NCBI RefSeq assembly: GCF_000374825.1
Contig: NZ_KB895377.1
Span: forward strand, 475,390 to 539,389
Direction: 5' to 3'
DNA length: 64,000 nucleotides
Source: Paenibacillus sanguinis 2301083 = DSM 16941
Lineage (GTDB): Bacteria > Bacillota > Bacilli > Paenibacillales > Paenibacillaceae
Below, piece after piece: positions 45,201 to 54,837 of the stretch; the stretch's first letter is position 1; every line of letters begins with the position of its first letter. Under the pieces are notes generated by a model, which worked only from the letters and a program-made list of their open reading frames with translations, was not told the DNA's origin and did not search any database. The position numbers and the translations under genes are program-made.

Positions 45201-45687
45201 GCAATATATCGTTAAGGTGGGCATGGCCGAGTTGAATGTCATTACTCAGCAGGGATTGATACGAACAACTGGGCTAGGTTCATGTGTTGGACTGACGCTG
45301 TTTGACCCGAAGCTCAAGCTGGCGGGGCTGGCACATGTCATGCTTCCCTCTTCGAGCATTGCCCGGGAAGGGGCGTTGAACATTGCCAAATATGCGGATA
45401 CCGCTATTCCGGCATTGTTCGACAAGTTAATTTCTATCGGTGTGGCTCCTGGCCGTGTAGTAGCCAAGATGGCCGGCGGAGCTCAAATGTTTTCCTTTGC
45501 CGGAAAGGGAGATTCCATGCGAATTGGCCCAAGAAATGTTGAATCCTGCAAGATTCAACTGGAAGCATTGGGCATTCCTTTGCTGGCTGAGGATACAGGC
45601 GGGAATTATGGCCGTACGATTGAACTGGACAATGAGACAGGATTGTTATATGTGCGAAGTGTACAAATGGGGATAAAGGAATTGTAG
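45190..45687 (+). CDS. cheD: Chemoreceptor glutamine deamidase CheD
   Basis: CheD deamidates receptor glutamines and activates CheC. From ATG 45190 (inside cheC) it has 165 residues with catalytic Cys32 (TGLGSCVGL), His49 (LAHVMLP) and the GGAQMF threonine-family loop region. EDTGGNYGRTIELD lies at the C-terminus. The N-terminus IVKVGMAELNV matches B. subtilis CheD. Confidence 0.96.
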   Translation: MIGEQYIVKVGMAELNVITQQGLIRTTGLGSCVGLTLFDPKLKLAGLAHVMLPSSSIAREGALNIAKYADTAIPALFDKLISIGVAPGRVVAKMAGGAQMFSFAGKGDSMRIGPRNVESCKIQLEALGIPLLAEDTGGNYGRTIELDNETGLLYVRSVQMGIKEL

Positions 45688-45689
45688 CC

Positions 45690-46112
45690 ATGACTGGAAA
45701 ATTGCGATATTACTTTTTATTGGGCTTTATCGGTTTTCTGATTTCCTTTGCCGTATCGGCGGGAAATAATTTGTTCATGACCAGCTTTATCCGGGGCTTG
45801 ATTTCCTTTGCAGTCTGGTTTCTGCTGGCCTTTGCCGGCGGTTGGATGCTTGGCTTTCTGAAGGAGATGCCAGGCGGCAATAGCCTTGAAGACGAGGATG
45901 AGTTTGCATCCGAGGAAGGAAAGGGCGGCAACCTTGACCTGACCACTCCAGATGAAAGTGAAGAGCTGAATGATTTGTTGAAGCCGGCGCCGGCTTCGGC
46001 GGAGGAGAATGTGCCATTTGCGCCACTCAATCCGCCTAAACTAGTTAAGACACCTGACGACAAGGATCCGGAAGAGCTGGCTAAGATCGTTCGCCACCTG
46101 ACAGAACAATAA
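45690..46112 (+). CDS. Small membrane protein of unknown function between cheD and sigD
   Basis: I do not recognise a family for this 140-residue protein. It has two hydrophobic helices at the N-terminus (about 5-23 and 30-56) and an acidic, Pro-rich cytoplasmic-type tail (LEDEDEFASEEGK, PAPASAEENVPFAPL). It starts 2 bases after the cheD stop and ends 15 bases before sigD, so it is co-expressed with both. B. subtilis has no gene at this position. A motility-related role is only inferred. Confidence 0.8.
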   Translation: MTGKLRYYFLLGFIGFLISFAVSAGNNLFMTSFIRGLISFAVWFLLAFAGGWMLGFLKEMPGGNSLEDEDEFASEEGKGGNLDLTTPDESEELNDLLKPAPASAEENVPFAPLNPPKLVKTPDDKDPEELAKIVRHLTEQ

Positions 46113-46127
46113 GGAGGGTGAAGACCA

Positions 46128-46916
46128 TTGAGCGAGCGAAAGACATCCACTCTGAATTATGCCGAGCTATGGGAGCAATGGAAAGAGCACGGCGATTTAG
46201 AGTCCAAGAAACAACTTATCGAGAAATACCTGCATATTGTCGACTACGTTTCAGGACGTCTCGCCGTTGGTCTGCCCAAAAATGTGTCTAAGGATGATCT
46301 TGCCAGCAATGGGGTTATGGGACTGATTGATGCGGTTGAAAAATTCGATTACAAGCGTGGACTTCAGTTTGAAACCTACGCATCCTGGCGGGTCAGAGGG
46401 GCCATTTTGGACGGTCTGCGGCAGGGGGACTGGGTCCCCCGGTCTGTGAGAGAGAAAGCCAAAAGAATCGAGGAGGGCTACCAGCATCTGGAACAGCAAT
46501 ACCTCCGCTCTGTCACGGATTCCGAGATGAGTGCCTATTTAGATATCAGCGAGAAGGAGTTCCAAGGCATGCTGCAAGAAGTTGCCGTCATGACGCTTTG
46601 TTCCCTTGAGGATCCGATTCGTGAAGAAGAGTCGGAGACTCGCCTAACTTTACTCGTTGACGAAAAAGCAAAAAACCCGGATTATAAGGTTAGAGAATTC
46701 TATCTACGAGATTCGCTAACGAAAGGCATCGAGAAGCTAACAGAAAAGGAACGTATGGTGATCTCTCTGCTATACTATGAGGATTTGTCATTAAGCGAAA
46801 TCGCTGAAGTGATGTCACTTTCTCCTTCGCGAATTTCTCAGCTGCATTCCAAGGCGATCTTCAGGCTTCGTTGTAGTTTGGACAAGCAGCGGGATTTACT
46901 GCTTCGTGAAGACTAA
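46128..46916 (+). CDS. sigD: RNA polymerase sigma factor SigD (flagellar, FliA type)
   Basis: SigD is the alternative sigma factor for late flagellar, chemotaxis and autolysin genes. The 262-residue protein has region 2 (VDYVSGRLAVGLPKNVSKDDLASNGVMGLIDAVEKFD, and the YASWRVRGAILDGLRQGDWVPRSVR recognition segment), a region 3 and region 4 (LTEKERMVISLLYYEDLSLSEIAEVMSLSPSRISQLHSKAI). The start is TTG 46128 with AAGGAGGG upstream. Its distal location, as in B. subtilis, makes its level sensitive to read-through of the long operon. Confidence 0.97.
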   Translation: MSERKTSTLNYAELWEQWKEHGDLESKKQLIEKYLHIVDYVSGRLAVGLPKNVSKDDLASNGVMGLIDAVEKFDYKRGLQFETYASWRVRGAILDGLRQGDWVPRSVREKAKRIEEGYQHLEQQYLRSVTDSEMSAYLDISEKEFQGMLQEVAVMTLCSLEDPIREEESETRLTLLVDEKAKNPDYKVREFYLRDSLTKGIEKLTEKERMVISLLYYEDLSLSEIAEVMSLSPSRISQLHSKAIFRLRCSLDKQRDLLLRED

Positions 46917-46961
46917 CGGGTTATTGTGAACGAGCAAATGGATGGAAGGAGGAACAACTTC

Positions 46962-48371
46962 GTGGAACTTCTGGATGATTTGAAACAAATGCTAACCGTA
47001 ACGCTGAATGATGACAAGACCGTGGCTTACTTGCAATTTGCCAAGAAGGAGGACAACTTCTCCTGTACGGCGGATCAGTTACTCCGCTTTTTACAAGGAG
47101 AAGGGATCAAGCACGGGATTCAGGACGATATTATCCGCCGCCTTTCAGCAAATCCCAGGGAGTACTTCTTCAGCAAAACACCGATTGCCATCGGTCAGGA
47201 ACCACTTGATGGGGAGGACGGCATGATCCGTTATGCGGTGGCCATCGATGATGACAACCGGCATAAGCCTGCGGAGAACGACGAGGGGACCGTGGACCTG
47301 AAGGATGTAACGCGATTGAACAATATCCGTAAAGGGCAAATTATTGCTGAACTCGTCCCTCCTGTTCAAGGGCGTAACGGAACTGCGGTGACCGGAGAAG
47401 TGATTGCATGCAGGGAAGGAAAGCCGGCATACCTCAAAGTGGGCAAGAACGTGGTCATGAATCCGGAGCAAACCGCACTATATGCCGCTATTGACGGATT
47501 GGTCACACGGACGGACAAAGGCAACCTGAATGTGTTTCCCGTCTATGAGATTAACGGAGATGTTGATTACAGCAGCGGGAATATTGATTTTGTTGGAACC
47601 GTCGTTGTGCGTGGCAACGTGCTGACCGGCTTCAGAATTACGGCGGCTGGAGATATCCGTGTCGTTGGTGGAGTTGAAGGGGCCGAATTGTTCGCGGATG
47701 GTTCTATCGAGATTTCTGGCGGCATTATTGGTTATAACAAAGGATTGGTCAAGGCTGGTCAAAATGTGAAGAGCTCATTCATCCAGGACGGAAACGTGCA
47801 GGCGGGAGAAGATGTTATTGTCTCGCAAAGCATTATGCACTCCAACATTCGCGCTGGGCGCGACATTATATGCAGTGGAGCTAAGGGCTTGATCGTCGGA
47901 GGCAACCTTCAGGCGGGAGAGAAAGTGGTTGCTCGCATTATCGGGAACCCGATGTCGACAACGACGACCATTGAAGTTGGCGTTCTACCTGAACTTCGTA
48001 ATGAATTGCAGGAGCTTCGTCAGCAGCTTAAGGAACAGATGGCTAATCTCGACAAAACAGAGAAGGCGCTTACGTTGCTCAACCAGCTTGCTTCTATGGG
48101 AAGACTAACCCCGGATAAGGTTGAGATGCGTTCCAAACTGAACATGACCAAGAAAGCAAGCACCCAAGAGATGAACCTGATGAAGGAGCGCATGCTTTCT
48201 ATTGAGAAAGAGCTTGAAGACACCGGGAAAGCGCGGGTAGATGTGTTTAAGACGATTTATGGCGGCTCCAAAATTGTCATAGGGCGGTATACGAAATATA
48301 TTAAAGACCCCATCTCTCGTATGTCCTTCTACTATAGTGAAGGTGATATCTCCATGTCGGCCTATGTCTAG
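46962..48371 (+). CDS. FapA/DUF342 family protein
   Basis: The 469-residue soluble protein has the DUF342 (FapA) signature. An N-terminal domain with IAELVPPVQGRNGTAVTGEVI precedes a right-handed beta-helix of polar repeats (GNIDFVGTVVVRGNVLTGF, AAGDIRVVGGVEGAELFADGSIEISGGI, VKAGQNVKSSFIQDGNVQAGEDV). A coiled coil follows (about 345-435). GTG 46962 with AAGGAGG 9 bases upstream is preferred over GTG 46926. Family members occur near flagellar or surface genes; the molecular function is not established. It is co-transcribed with sigD. Confidence 0.85.
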   Translation: MELLDDLKQMLTVTLNDDKTVAYLQFAKKEDNFSCTADQLLRFLQGEGIKHGIQDDIIRRLSANPREYFFSKTPIAIGQEPLDGEDGMIRYAVAIDDDNRHKPAENDEGTVDLKDVTRLNNIRKGQIIAELVPPVQGRNGTAVTGEVIACREGKPAYLKVGKNVVMNPEQTALYAAIDGLVTRTDKGNLNVFPVYEINGDVDYSSGNIDFVGTVVVRGNVLTGFRITAAGDIRVVGGVEGAELFADGSIEISGGIIGYNKGLVKAGQNVKSSFIQDGNVQAGEDVIVSQSIMHSNIRAGRDIICSGAKGLIVGGNLQAGEKVVARIIGNPMSTTTTIEVGVLPELRNELQELRQQLKEQMANLDKTEKALTLLNQLASMGRLTPDKVEMRSKLNMTKKASTQEMNLMKERMLSIEKELEDTGKARVDVFKTIYGGSKIVIGRYTKYIKDPISRMSFYYSEGDISMSAYV

Positions 48372-48440
48372 TAGCGGTTTTGAACGGATTTGAATTTCCA
48401 ATGCGAGTTATTCAAGCCTTCACTAAGATGAGGTGATCTC

Positions 48441-48761
48441 ATGAATATGAAATCCGTAGAGATGCAAATCGCAGTCCCCCGGACAGGTGATGCAGGACGT
48501 GTTCAGCAAGATCAGCAGCATCGCCCGATTCTTGATCAAAGCATGCTGTCAGGCCAAACGGTCAAGAACAGTGAACTGGAACGTCAACGTAGTGCTGGTG
48601 TGGACGAGAGCGCCCATAACCTGAACGTGAGGCGGGAAGGGAATGGCTCGGGGGCACAAGAGCATGGTGAAGCCTCTCCCGGCGATAACGACGAAGAGGG
48701 AGAACGGGAGCATATGGCGGAACACCCTTACAAAGGAAAACACATCGACTTGTCTTGGTAG
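48441..48761 (+). CDS. Small hydrophilic protein of unknown function
   Basis: The 106-residue protein is strongly polar (Gln/Glu/Arg/Gly/Asn-rich, probably disordered) apart from the C-terminal HPYKGKHIDLSW. That end resembles, from memory, a conserved C-terminal motif of small proteins near sigD in other Firmicutes. GAGGTGATC precedes the ATG. It sits within the operon tail between the DUF342 and SwrB-like genes. No function can be assigned. Confidence 0.7.
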   Translation: MNMKSVEMQIAVPRTGDAGRVQQDQQHRPILDQSMLSGQTVKNSELERQRSAGVDESAHNLNVRREGNGSGAQEHGEASPGDNDEEGEREHMAEHPYKGKHIDLSW

Positions 48762-48826
48762 CATCCGGGAAGCCGGAGTGTCACCTTGATTTGTAGCAAA
48801 TTGAACAGCAAAAGGTGAGGATTGCA

Positions 48827-49438
48827 TTGTTTGAAGCTCCTTGGGTTTTCATAGTATTGCTTGGGGTTGCGGCGCTGGTATATGCTTTGCTGCTTCCCCG
48901 GCGCCAAGTCGCAGAGAGTCCCAAAGCGGATGCCGCCAGAGAGGTGGAAGCTACGCTTGAGCAATATATGGCAGAGATCGAGAAAGAAAATGAAGAGCTG
49001 ATGGGGATGGTTGCCCAGATGAAGCAAGACTTTACGGGCAAGCAATTGGCCGGGCAGGAGCTTATGGTTGAACTTCGTCAGCGCTTGAGCGAGGTGGAGG
49101 TGCTTGCACGTCAGAGTGATTCCCGGCTATTGGTATTGGAATCGGCACTGCAACGACAAGAATTCCCTGTTGCAGATGTTGTGGCAGAGCAAGTACAGCC
49201 CCTTGTAGCTGTGGCTATCGAATCTCCGGAATCTCCAGTCATTGCTGAGGTACAACCTGATCCCGTCTCGCCTGTAGCAGAGGAGCCGCAGGACGAGCAT
49301 GTTCGGGACCGTTATCCCGAACTATTTGATTTATATGCCCAAGGAAAATCGATGGACATGATTGCCAAGACGGTGGGACTTCAACGAGGTGAAGTACAGT
49401 TGATTTTGCAACTGGCCCGGAAGGAGGAGTCCCCATGA
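48827..49438 (+). CDS. SwrB-like membrane protein with C-terminal HTH-like domain
   Basis: From TTG 48827 (AAAGGTGAGG upstream; GTG 48815 possible) the protein has about 203 residues: one N-terminal membrane helix (5-24), a coiled coil (about 38-105) and a Pro/Glu/Val-rich linker. The C-terminal ~45 residues (YPELFDLYAQGKSMDMIAKTVGLQRGEVQLILQLARK) resemble a helix-turn-helix. This layout and the place after sigD match B. subtilis SwrB, which promotes flagellar export-apparatus maturation. The sequence resemblance is mainly in the C-terminal domain, so orthology is probable, not certain. Confidence 0.75.
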   Translation: MFEAPWVFIVLLGVAALVYALLLPRRQVAESPKADAAREVEATLEQYMAEIEKENEELMGMVAQMKQDFTGKQLAGQELMVELRQRLSEVEVLARQSDSRLLVLESALQRQEFPVADVVAEQVQPLVAVAIESPESPVIAEVQPDPVSPVAEEPQDEHVRDRYPELFDLYAQGKSMDMIAKTVGLQRGEVQLILQLARKEESP

Positions 49439-50013
49439 TGAAGAATCGCCATTTCATGTTCGGTTTGGGCTGTGGACTTATTATCGGAGCCTTGTTGCTG
49501 CAGCTTATGCTGGTTGGTCAGAATATGGGCGGCCAGTTACATACTAAGGAGCAAATCGAGCAGGCTGCAGAACGTGCGGGACTTAGAGTTTCCGAGCTGG
49601 GCGAAGAATTGCTGACCGAAGAGCAGTGGCAGGAACGGGCTAATCAAGATGTATTGGCTCCACAAGCGCAGGATACTCCTGTGACGCCGGTAGTTCCTGA
49701 TATGAACCAGCCGACAGCTCCCGATACCCCGCAGCATCCGGAAGTACAGGGGAAAGATTCCGTAGGCGATGCGGGACAGCAGGCAGAGAATCAAGCGGCA
49801 GTTGAAGTGGAATATAAAATTGCAGGTGGAACGTCTCTGGAGGGCGTGGCTAACGGATTGCTCCAGGCCGGAGTGATTGCGGACAAGGATAAGTTTGTAG
49901 AGGCTGCGGTAGCAAAGAAGATCAACTACAAGGTTCGGGCCGGAACTTATAAATTCTATGTAGGAGAAGAATTCGACTCCATTATTAAGAAGATTTCCAA
50001 GAGGAATAAATAG
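49435..50013 (+). CDS. Membrane-anchored MltG LysM-like-domain protein without catalytic domain
   Basis: The 192-residue protein has one N-terminal membrane helix (about 8-28), a Gln/Pro/Glu-rich linker and a C-terminal domain (about 125-190). That domain reads IAGGTSLEGVANGLLQAGVIADKDKFVEAA...YKVRAGTYKFYVGEEFDSIIKKI. It matches the LysM-like subdomain of the MltG/YceG endolytic transglycosylase, but the catalytic part with its Glu is absent. It may bind peptidoglycan near the basal body; that is inference. It overlaps the SwrB-like gene (ATGA) and is the last gene of the fla/che operon. Confidence 0.75.
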   Translation: MMKNRHFMFGLGCGLIIGALLLQLMLVGQNMGGQLHTKEQIEQAAERAGLRVSELGEELLTEEQWQERANQDVLAPQAQDTPVTPVVPDMNQPTAPDTPQHPEVQGKDSVGDAGQQAENQAAVEVEYKIAGGTSLEGVANGLLQAGVIADKDKFVEAAVAKKINYKVRAGTYKFYVGEEFDSIIKKISKRNK

Positions 50014-50030
50014 AGATGATACATGGCTGA

Positions 50031-50056
50031 AGGGCGCTCTATAGTGCCTTTTTTTC
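50031..50056 (+). terminator. Terminator closing the fla/che operon
   Basis: AGGGCGCT (50031-50038, with one bulged G) pairs with AGTGCCT (50043-50049), followed by a run of seven to eight T. It is the first convincing terminator after the start of flgB. Confidence 0.75.
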
Positions 50057-50082
50057 ATTTCAGAAGATAAAGGAAACTTCGG

Positions 50083-50111
50083 TTGCATCCGGTTTTCACT
50101 TATGGTATATT
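50083..50111 (+). promoter_or_regulatory. Probable rpsB promoter
   Basis: TTGCAT (50083-50088) and TATATT (50106-50111) are 17 bp apart, with TG one base before the -10 (extended -10). The transcript would have a leader of about 125 nt before rpsB. Ribosomal protein S2 genes often carry autoregulatory leaders, but I see no fold here that I can assign. Confidence 0.55.
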
Positions 50112-50244
50112 AAATGACGGTGTTATAACGCATGGAGATTGATTTCGTCAGGGGTGCTCACTTGTATTGACAAGGAGTCCTGCCGGGAAATGAAATCTCC
50201 AGAGGAAGCATCAAACAAAAACCAAACTTAGGAGGTGCGTGAAG

Positions 50245-50943
50245 ATGGCAGTAATCTCCATGAAACAACTGCTTGAAGCAGGTGTGCACTTCGGTCACCA
50301 AACTCGTCGTTGGAACCCGAAAATGGATCGTTATATCTTCACTGAAAGAAACGGCATTTACATTATCGACCTGCAAAAAACGGTCAAGAAAGTAGAAGAG
50401 GCTTATAACTTTGTAAAGAGCATCGCGGAAGAGAATGGCACCATTCTGTTTGTGGGCACAAAGAAGCAGGCTCAAGATTCCGTAAAGGATGAAGCAGAGC
50501 GCGCCGGTCAATTCTACATCAATCAACGTTGGTTGGGTGGTACTCTGACTAACTTCCAAACGATTCAAAAACGGATCGACCGTTTGAAGAAGCTGGAAGC
50601 TTGGGAAGAGGACGGCACATTCTCCGTATTGCCGAAGAAAGAAGTTATTATTCTTCGCAAAGAAAAAGATCGTCTTGAAAAATTCCTGGGCGGGATCAAG
50701 AACATGAAAGGCCTGCCAAGCGCCTTGTTCATCATTGATCCACGCAAAGAGCGCATTGCGGTAGCGGAAGCCCGCAAATTGGGGATTCCAATCGTAGGTA
50801 TCGTTGATACGAACTGCGATCCGGACGAAATCGACTATGTCATCCCAGGTAACGACGACGCTATCCGCGCCGTGAAGCTGTTAACTGGCAAAATGGCAGA
50901 TGCCGTGATCGAAGCTCACCAAGGCGAACAAACGACGGCCTAA
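50245..50943 (+). CDS. rpsB: 30S ribosomal protein S2
   Basis: S2 has 232 residues from ATG 50245 (GGAGG 8 bases upstream): [45 protein letters not shown] core (here [15 protein letters not shown]) and [25 protein letters not shown]. It heads the rpsB-tsf-pyrH-frr cluster. A terminator-like hairpin separates it from tsf. Confidence 0.98.
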   Translation: MAVISMKQLLEAGVHFGHQTRRWNPKMDRYIFTERNGIYIIDLQKTVKKVEEAYNFVKSIAEENGTILFVGTKKQAQDSVKDEAERAGQFYINQRWLGGTLTNFQTIQKRIDRLKKLEAWEEDGTFSVLPKKEVIILRKEKDRLEKFLGGIKNMKGLPSALFIIDPRKERIAVAEARKLGIPIVGIVDTNCDPDEIDYVIPGNDDAIRAVKLLTGKMADAVIEAHQGEQTTA

Positions 50944-50972
50944 TGGCCTGACTAATCCGATAAATTAAAATG

Positions 50973-51017
50973 AAAGGGTGGTTGGAAGGTGTCAAACCTC
51001 TCACTACCCTTTTTTTA
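50973..51017 (+). terminator. Terminator/attenuator between rpsB and tsf
   Basis: AAAGGGTGGT (50973-50982) pairs with ACTACCCTTT (51003-51012) with one G-U pair and inner AGGT/ACCT pairing. A run of seven T ends at 51016. It probably reduces tsf expression relative to rpsB. Confidence 0.75.
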
Positions 51018-51080
51018 AAGAGCGAAGGTTTTAGATTTAAAGGGAATTACCCTATATATCGATATGGAGGGAATATAAAC

Positions 51081-51731
51081 ATGGCAGTAGATGCAAAAGC
51101 GGTTAAAGAACTACGTGAAAAAACAGGTGCGGGCATGCTGGATTGCAAAAAAGCACTTGAGGAAGCAAACGGTGACTTGACCAAAGCGGTTGAACTGCTT
51201 CGGGAAAAAGGCCTTTCTGCCGCTGCTAACAAAGCAGGACGTATTGCTACAGAAGGCGTTGTTGAATCTTATATTCACGCTGGCGGCCGGATTGGCGTTA
51301 TCGTAGAAATCAACTGTGAAACCGACTTCGTAGCAAAAACCGATCAATTCAAAGAGTTCGCACGTGACATCGCCATGCACATTGCGGCTTTGAGCCCGCT
51401 TTATGTACGCCGTGAGGAAGTTCCAAGCGATGCCATCGAGAAGGAAAGAGAAATTCTGAAGGCTCAAGCTTTGAATGAAGGCAAACCGGAAAAAATTGTT
51501 GAAAAAATGGTTGAAGGCCGTATCGGCAAATACTATGAAGAGTATTGCTTGTTGGAACAATCCTTCGTTAAAGATCCAGACAAAACGATTTCCCAGTTGC
51601 TCAATGAAAAAATCAGCACGATCGGTGAAAACATTTCGATCCGTCGCTTCGTTCGTTATGAGTTAGGTGAAGGTCTGGAGAAAAAAGTGGACAACTTCGT
51701 CGAAGAAGTTATGTCTCAGGTGAAGAAATAA
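51081..51731 (+). CDS. tsf: Translation elongation factor Ts
   Basis: EF-Ts recycles EF-Tu by GDP/GTP exchange. The 216-residue protein starts [28 protein letters not shown], followed by the dimerisation/core [22 protein letters not shown]. It is the short Gram-positive length found in Paenibacillus-type EF-Ts. ATG 51081 has a GGAGG site; upstream in-frame codons overlap the terminator and are rejected. Confidence 0.98.
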   Translation: MAVDAKAVKELREKTGAGMLDCKKALEEANGDLTKAVELLREKGLSAAANKAGRIATEGVVESYIHAGGRIGVIVEINCETDFVAKTDQFKEFARDIAMHIAALSPLYVRREEVPSDAIEKEREILKAQALNEGKPEKIVEKMVEGRIGKYYEEYCLLEQSFVKDPDKTISQLLNEKISTIGENISIRRFVRYELGEGLEKKVDNFVEEVMSQVKK

Positions 51732-51767
51732 GCATAAAGCAAACCATCCATAGAGGTTAGGAATGTT

Positions 51768-51795
51768 GGAACACGTGGTGTTCCTTCTTTTTTAA
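51768..51795 (+). terminator. Intrinsic terminator after tsf
   Basis: GGAACAC-GTG-GTGTTCC (51768-51784) is followed by TTCTTTTTT. Confidence 0.8.
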
Positions 51796-51806
51796 CCTGT
51801 GAATGA

Positions 51807-52555
<749 letters not shown>

Positions 52556-52556
<1 letters not shown>

Positions 52557-53110
52557 TGCCGCAAGCGATTAAAAAACATGCGGAAGAACGGATGGACAAA
52601 GCGATTCAAGCCTTGAAGAGAGAGCTGGCCACACTTCGTGCGGGAAGAGCCGCTCCTTCGTTGCTGGACCGGGTTCATGTGGACTACTACGGATCGCCGA
52701 CTCCAATTAATCAATTGGCTAATATCAATACGCCAGATTCCCGGACTTTGATGATCCAGCCTTGGGATAAATCATCCTTGTCTGAGATTGAAAGAGCGAT
52801 TCAAAAATCGGATTTAGGCTTGACCCCGGCTAATGACGGGTCACTGATTCGCTTGACTATTCCGCCGCTAACCGAAGAACGTCGGGTTGAACTGGTTAAG
52901 CTGACCAAGAAATTTGGCGAAGAAGCGAAGGTGGCTATCCGCAATATTCGTCGTGACGCCAACGATGATATTAAGAAGCTGGAAAAAACGGATATTTCGG
53001 AAGATGAGTCACGCCGCCATCAGGAAGACATTCAAAAAGCGACAGATAAATTTATCGCGGAAGTGGATAAGGTCCTAGCTGCGAAAGAGAAAGAGATCAT
53101 GGAAGTTTAA
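52556..53110 (+). CDS. frr: Ribosome recycling factor
   Basis: RRF, with EF-G, splits post-termination ribosomes. The 184-residue protein has the L-shaped family pattern: [25 protein letters not shown] first helix (here [18 protein letters not shown]), [34 protein letters not shown] and the [12 protein letters not shown] helix. It is coupled to pyrH by a one-base overlap. Confidence 0.98.
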
Positions 53111-53123
53111 GAGACATAAAGCA

Positions 53124-53158
53124 GCCCCTCCTATTACGGTGGGGTTTGTCTCTTTTTC
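53124..53158 (+). terminator. Possible weak terminator after frr
   Basis: AGCCCC and GGGGTT can pair around a loop, followed by TGTCTCTTTTTC. The stem is short, so read-through into uppS is likely. Confidence 0.4.
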
Positions 53159-53181
53159 ATCACCCGGCTGGAGGAAAAGGA

Positions 53182-53949
53182 ATGATCAAGTTGTTTCAAC
53201 CCTGGTTGAAAAAGAAAAAGCATCCCAAATCCGTCGTGCTGTCCCCGGATAATATTCCCAAGCATGTCGCGATCATTATGGACGGCAACGGACGTTGGGC
53301 GCGCAGGCTAGGTTTGCCGCGTGTTGTCGGTCATCGGTCAGGGATGAAAGCCGTGAAGAGAGCAACTATTGCCGCGGATGAACTTGGTATTTCTGTTTTA
53401 ACGCTGTATGCTTTCTCGACGGAGAATTGGAAAAGACCCAAGGACGAAGTCGATTTTTTAATGTCGCTCCCTCAGGAATTTCTTGCGGTGGAGCTTGATG
53501 AATTGGTCGAAAAAAACGTTCAGGTGCGTATGATGGGACATACGGAAGAGTTGCCCCCGCATACACTCAGCGCAATGAAAGAAGCCATTGAACGGACAAA
53601 AAATAATACAGGTCTTATTTTGAATTTTGCCTTGAATTATGGCAGTCGCCGCGAAATTACGGAGAGTGTAAAAGATATAGCCAGAAGAGTACAATCCGGG
53701 AAAATTTCCGTGGAGGAGATTACAGCCGACACCATCCAGTCCGGGCTTTTGTCGGCAGAACTTCCGGATCCGGATTTATTGATCAGGACCAGTGGAGAAC
53801 TCAGATTAAGCAACTTTATGCTCTGGCAAACCGCATATAGCGAGCTGTGGTTTACGGAGATTTACTGGCCCGATTTCGGGAAGGAACATTTGGTTGAAGC
53901 CGTAGCGGAATATCAGCACCGTACACGGAGATATGGTGGACTAACCTAG
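53182..53949 (+). CDS. uppS: Undecaprenyl diphosphate synthase
   Basis: UppS builds the C55 lipid carrier for cell-wall synthesis. The 255-residue protein has the catalytic Asp34 in IIMDGNGRWARR, GHRSGMKAV, TLYAFSTENWKRP, the LNYGSR motif and the C-terminal DLLIRTSGELRLSNF...SELWFT. ATG 53182 has GGAGG upstream; the family N-terminal extension is short, so upstream codons from 53146 are rejected. Confidence 0.97.
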   Translation: MIKLFQPWLKKKKHPKSVVLSPDNIPKHVAIIMDGNGRWARRLGLPRVVGHRSGMKAVKRATIAADELGISVLTLYAFSTENWKRPKDEVDFLMSLPQEFLAVELDELVEKNVQVRMMGHTEELPPHTLSAMKEAIERTKNNTGLILNFALNYGSRREITESVKDIARRVQSGKISVEEITADTIQSGLLSAELPDPDLLIRTSGELRLSNFMLWQTAYSELWFTEIYWPDFGKEHLVEAVAEYQHRTRRYGGLT

Positions 53950-53967
53950 CGAGGAAGGTGTGGACTG

Positions 53968-54765
53968 GTGAAACAGCGGTTAAATACGGGCATTGTCGCC
54001 GGTGGCTTTTTTTTGGGAATATGCTGGTTGGGCGGACTAACCTACCACGTACTTGTCTTGCTTATGGCCTTAATCGGGTTTTATGAATTTGTCCGTATGA
54101 CCAAGCTGCCTGCCTTTGGGGGTACTGCTATATTGGGTTACCTCAGTGTATTGTACCTGGTCTTCCCGTGGGGGCTGCTTGGAATTGCCAGACCGCTCGA
54201 TGCGTATGCGGCAATATGGCTTTTTATGTTGTTGTTCCTGGCTGTTACGGTTATTTCAAAAAATGAACAGCCTATCGGTCAAATGGCACTCTTATACCTG
54301 GGGGTAGTGTATGTCGGGGTTGGATTTTCATCATTGGCAGAAATGCGCAGCACAGCGGATGGTCATGGACTTTTCTGGACTTTGCTGATGCTGGCTTCCA
54401 TTTGGGGTAGCGATGCTGGAGCTTATTTTACCGGACGTCGCTTCGGTCGTCATAAGCTTTGGCCGGCAATCAGCCCGAATAAAACTGTGGAAGGGGCGCT
54501 TGGCGGCGTTATCATAGCAATCGGGGTTGCCATTTTGTTTGCTCTGGTCTCCGATGGCTTGTTGACGGTTGGACGTGCTGTCTTGCTTGGTGCTTCTGTT
54601 GCGGTGGTAGGGCAGTTCGGCGACCTTATTCAGTCGGCCTACAAGCGAGTATACGGCATCAAGGATTCAGGGAAGCTGCTGCCAGGCCATGGCGGGATTT
54701 TGGATCGGTGTGATAGCTGGATCGCGGTGTTCCCGTTTATACATATCCTCAGCCTTCTTCCATAA
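53968..54765 (+). CDS. cdsA: Phosphatidate cytidylyltransferase
   Basis: CdsA makes CDP-diacylglycerol, the precursor of phosphatidylglycerol and cardiolipin, in the membrane. The 265-residue polytopic protein (about 7-8 helices) ends with the family signature SAYKRVYGIKDSGKLLPGHG followed by GILDRCDSW. The start is GTG 53968 with AGGAAGGTG upstream. It is co-transcribed with uppS. Confidence 0.96.
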   Translation: MKQRLNTGIVAGGFFLGICWLGGLTYHVLVLLMALIGFYEFVRMTKLPAFGGTAILGYLSVLYLVFPWGLLGIARPLDAYAAIWLFMLLFLAVTVISKNEQPIGQMALLYLGVVYVGVGFSSLAEMRSTADGHGLFWTLLMLASIWGSDAGAYFTGRRFGRHKLWPAISPNKTVEGALGGVIIAIGVAILFALVSDGLLTVGRAVLLGASVAVVGQFGDLIQSAYKRVYGIKDSGKLLPGHGGILDRCDSWIAVFPFIHILSLLP

Positions 54766-54837
54766 AGGATGTTTTTGTTAGCGGCTTCCCACCACGAAGA
54801 ATAACCTTTTATATTATGTTTGATTATGAGGTGTAAC

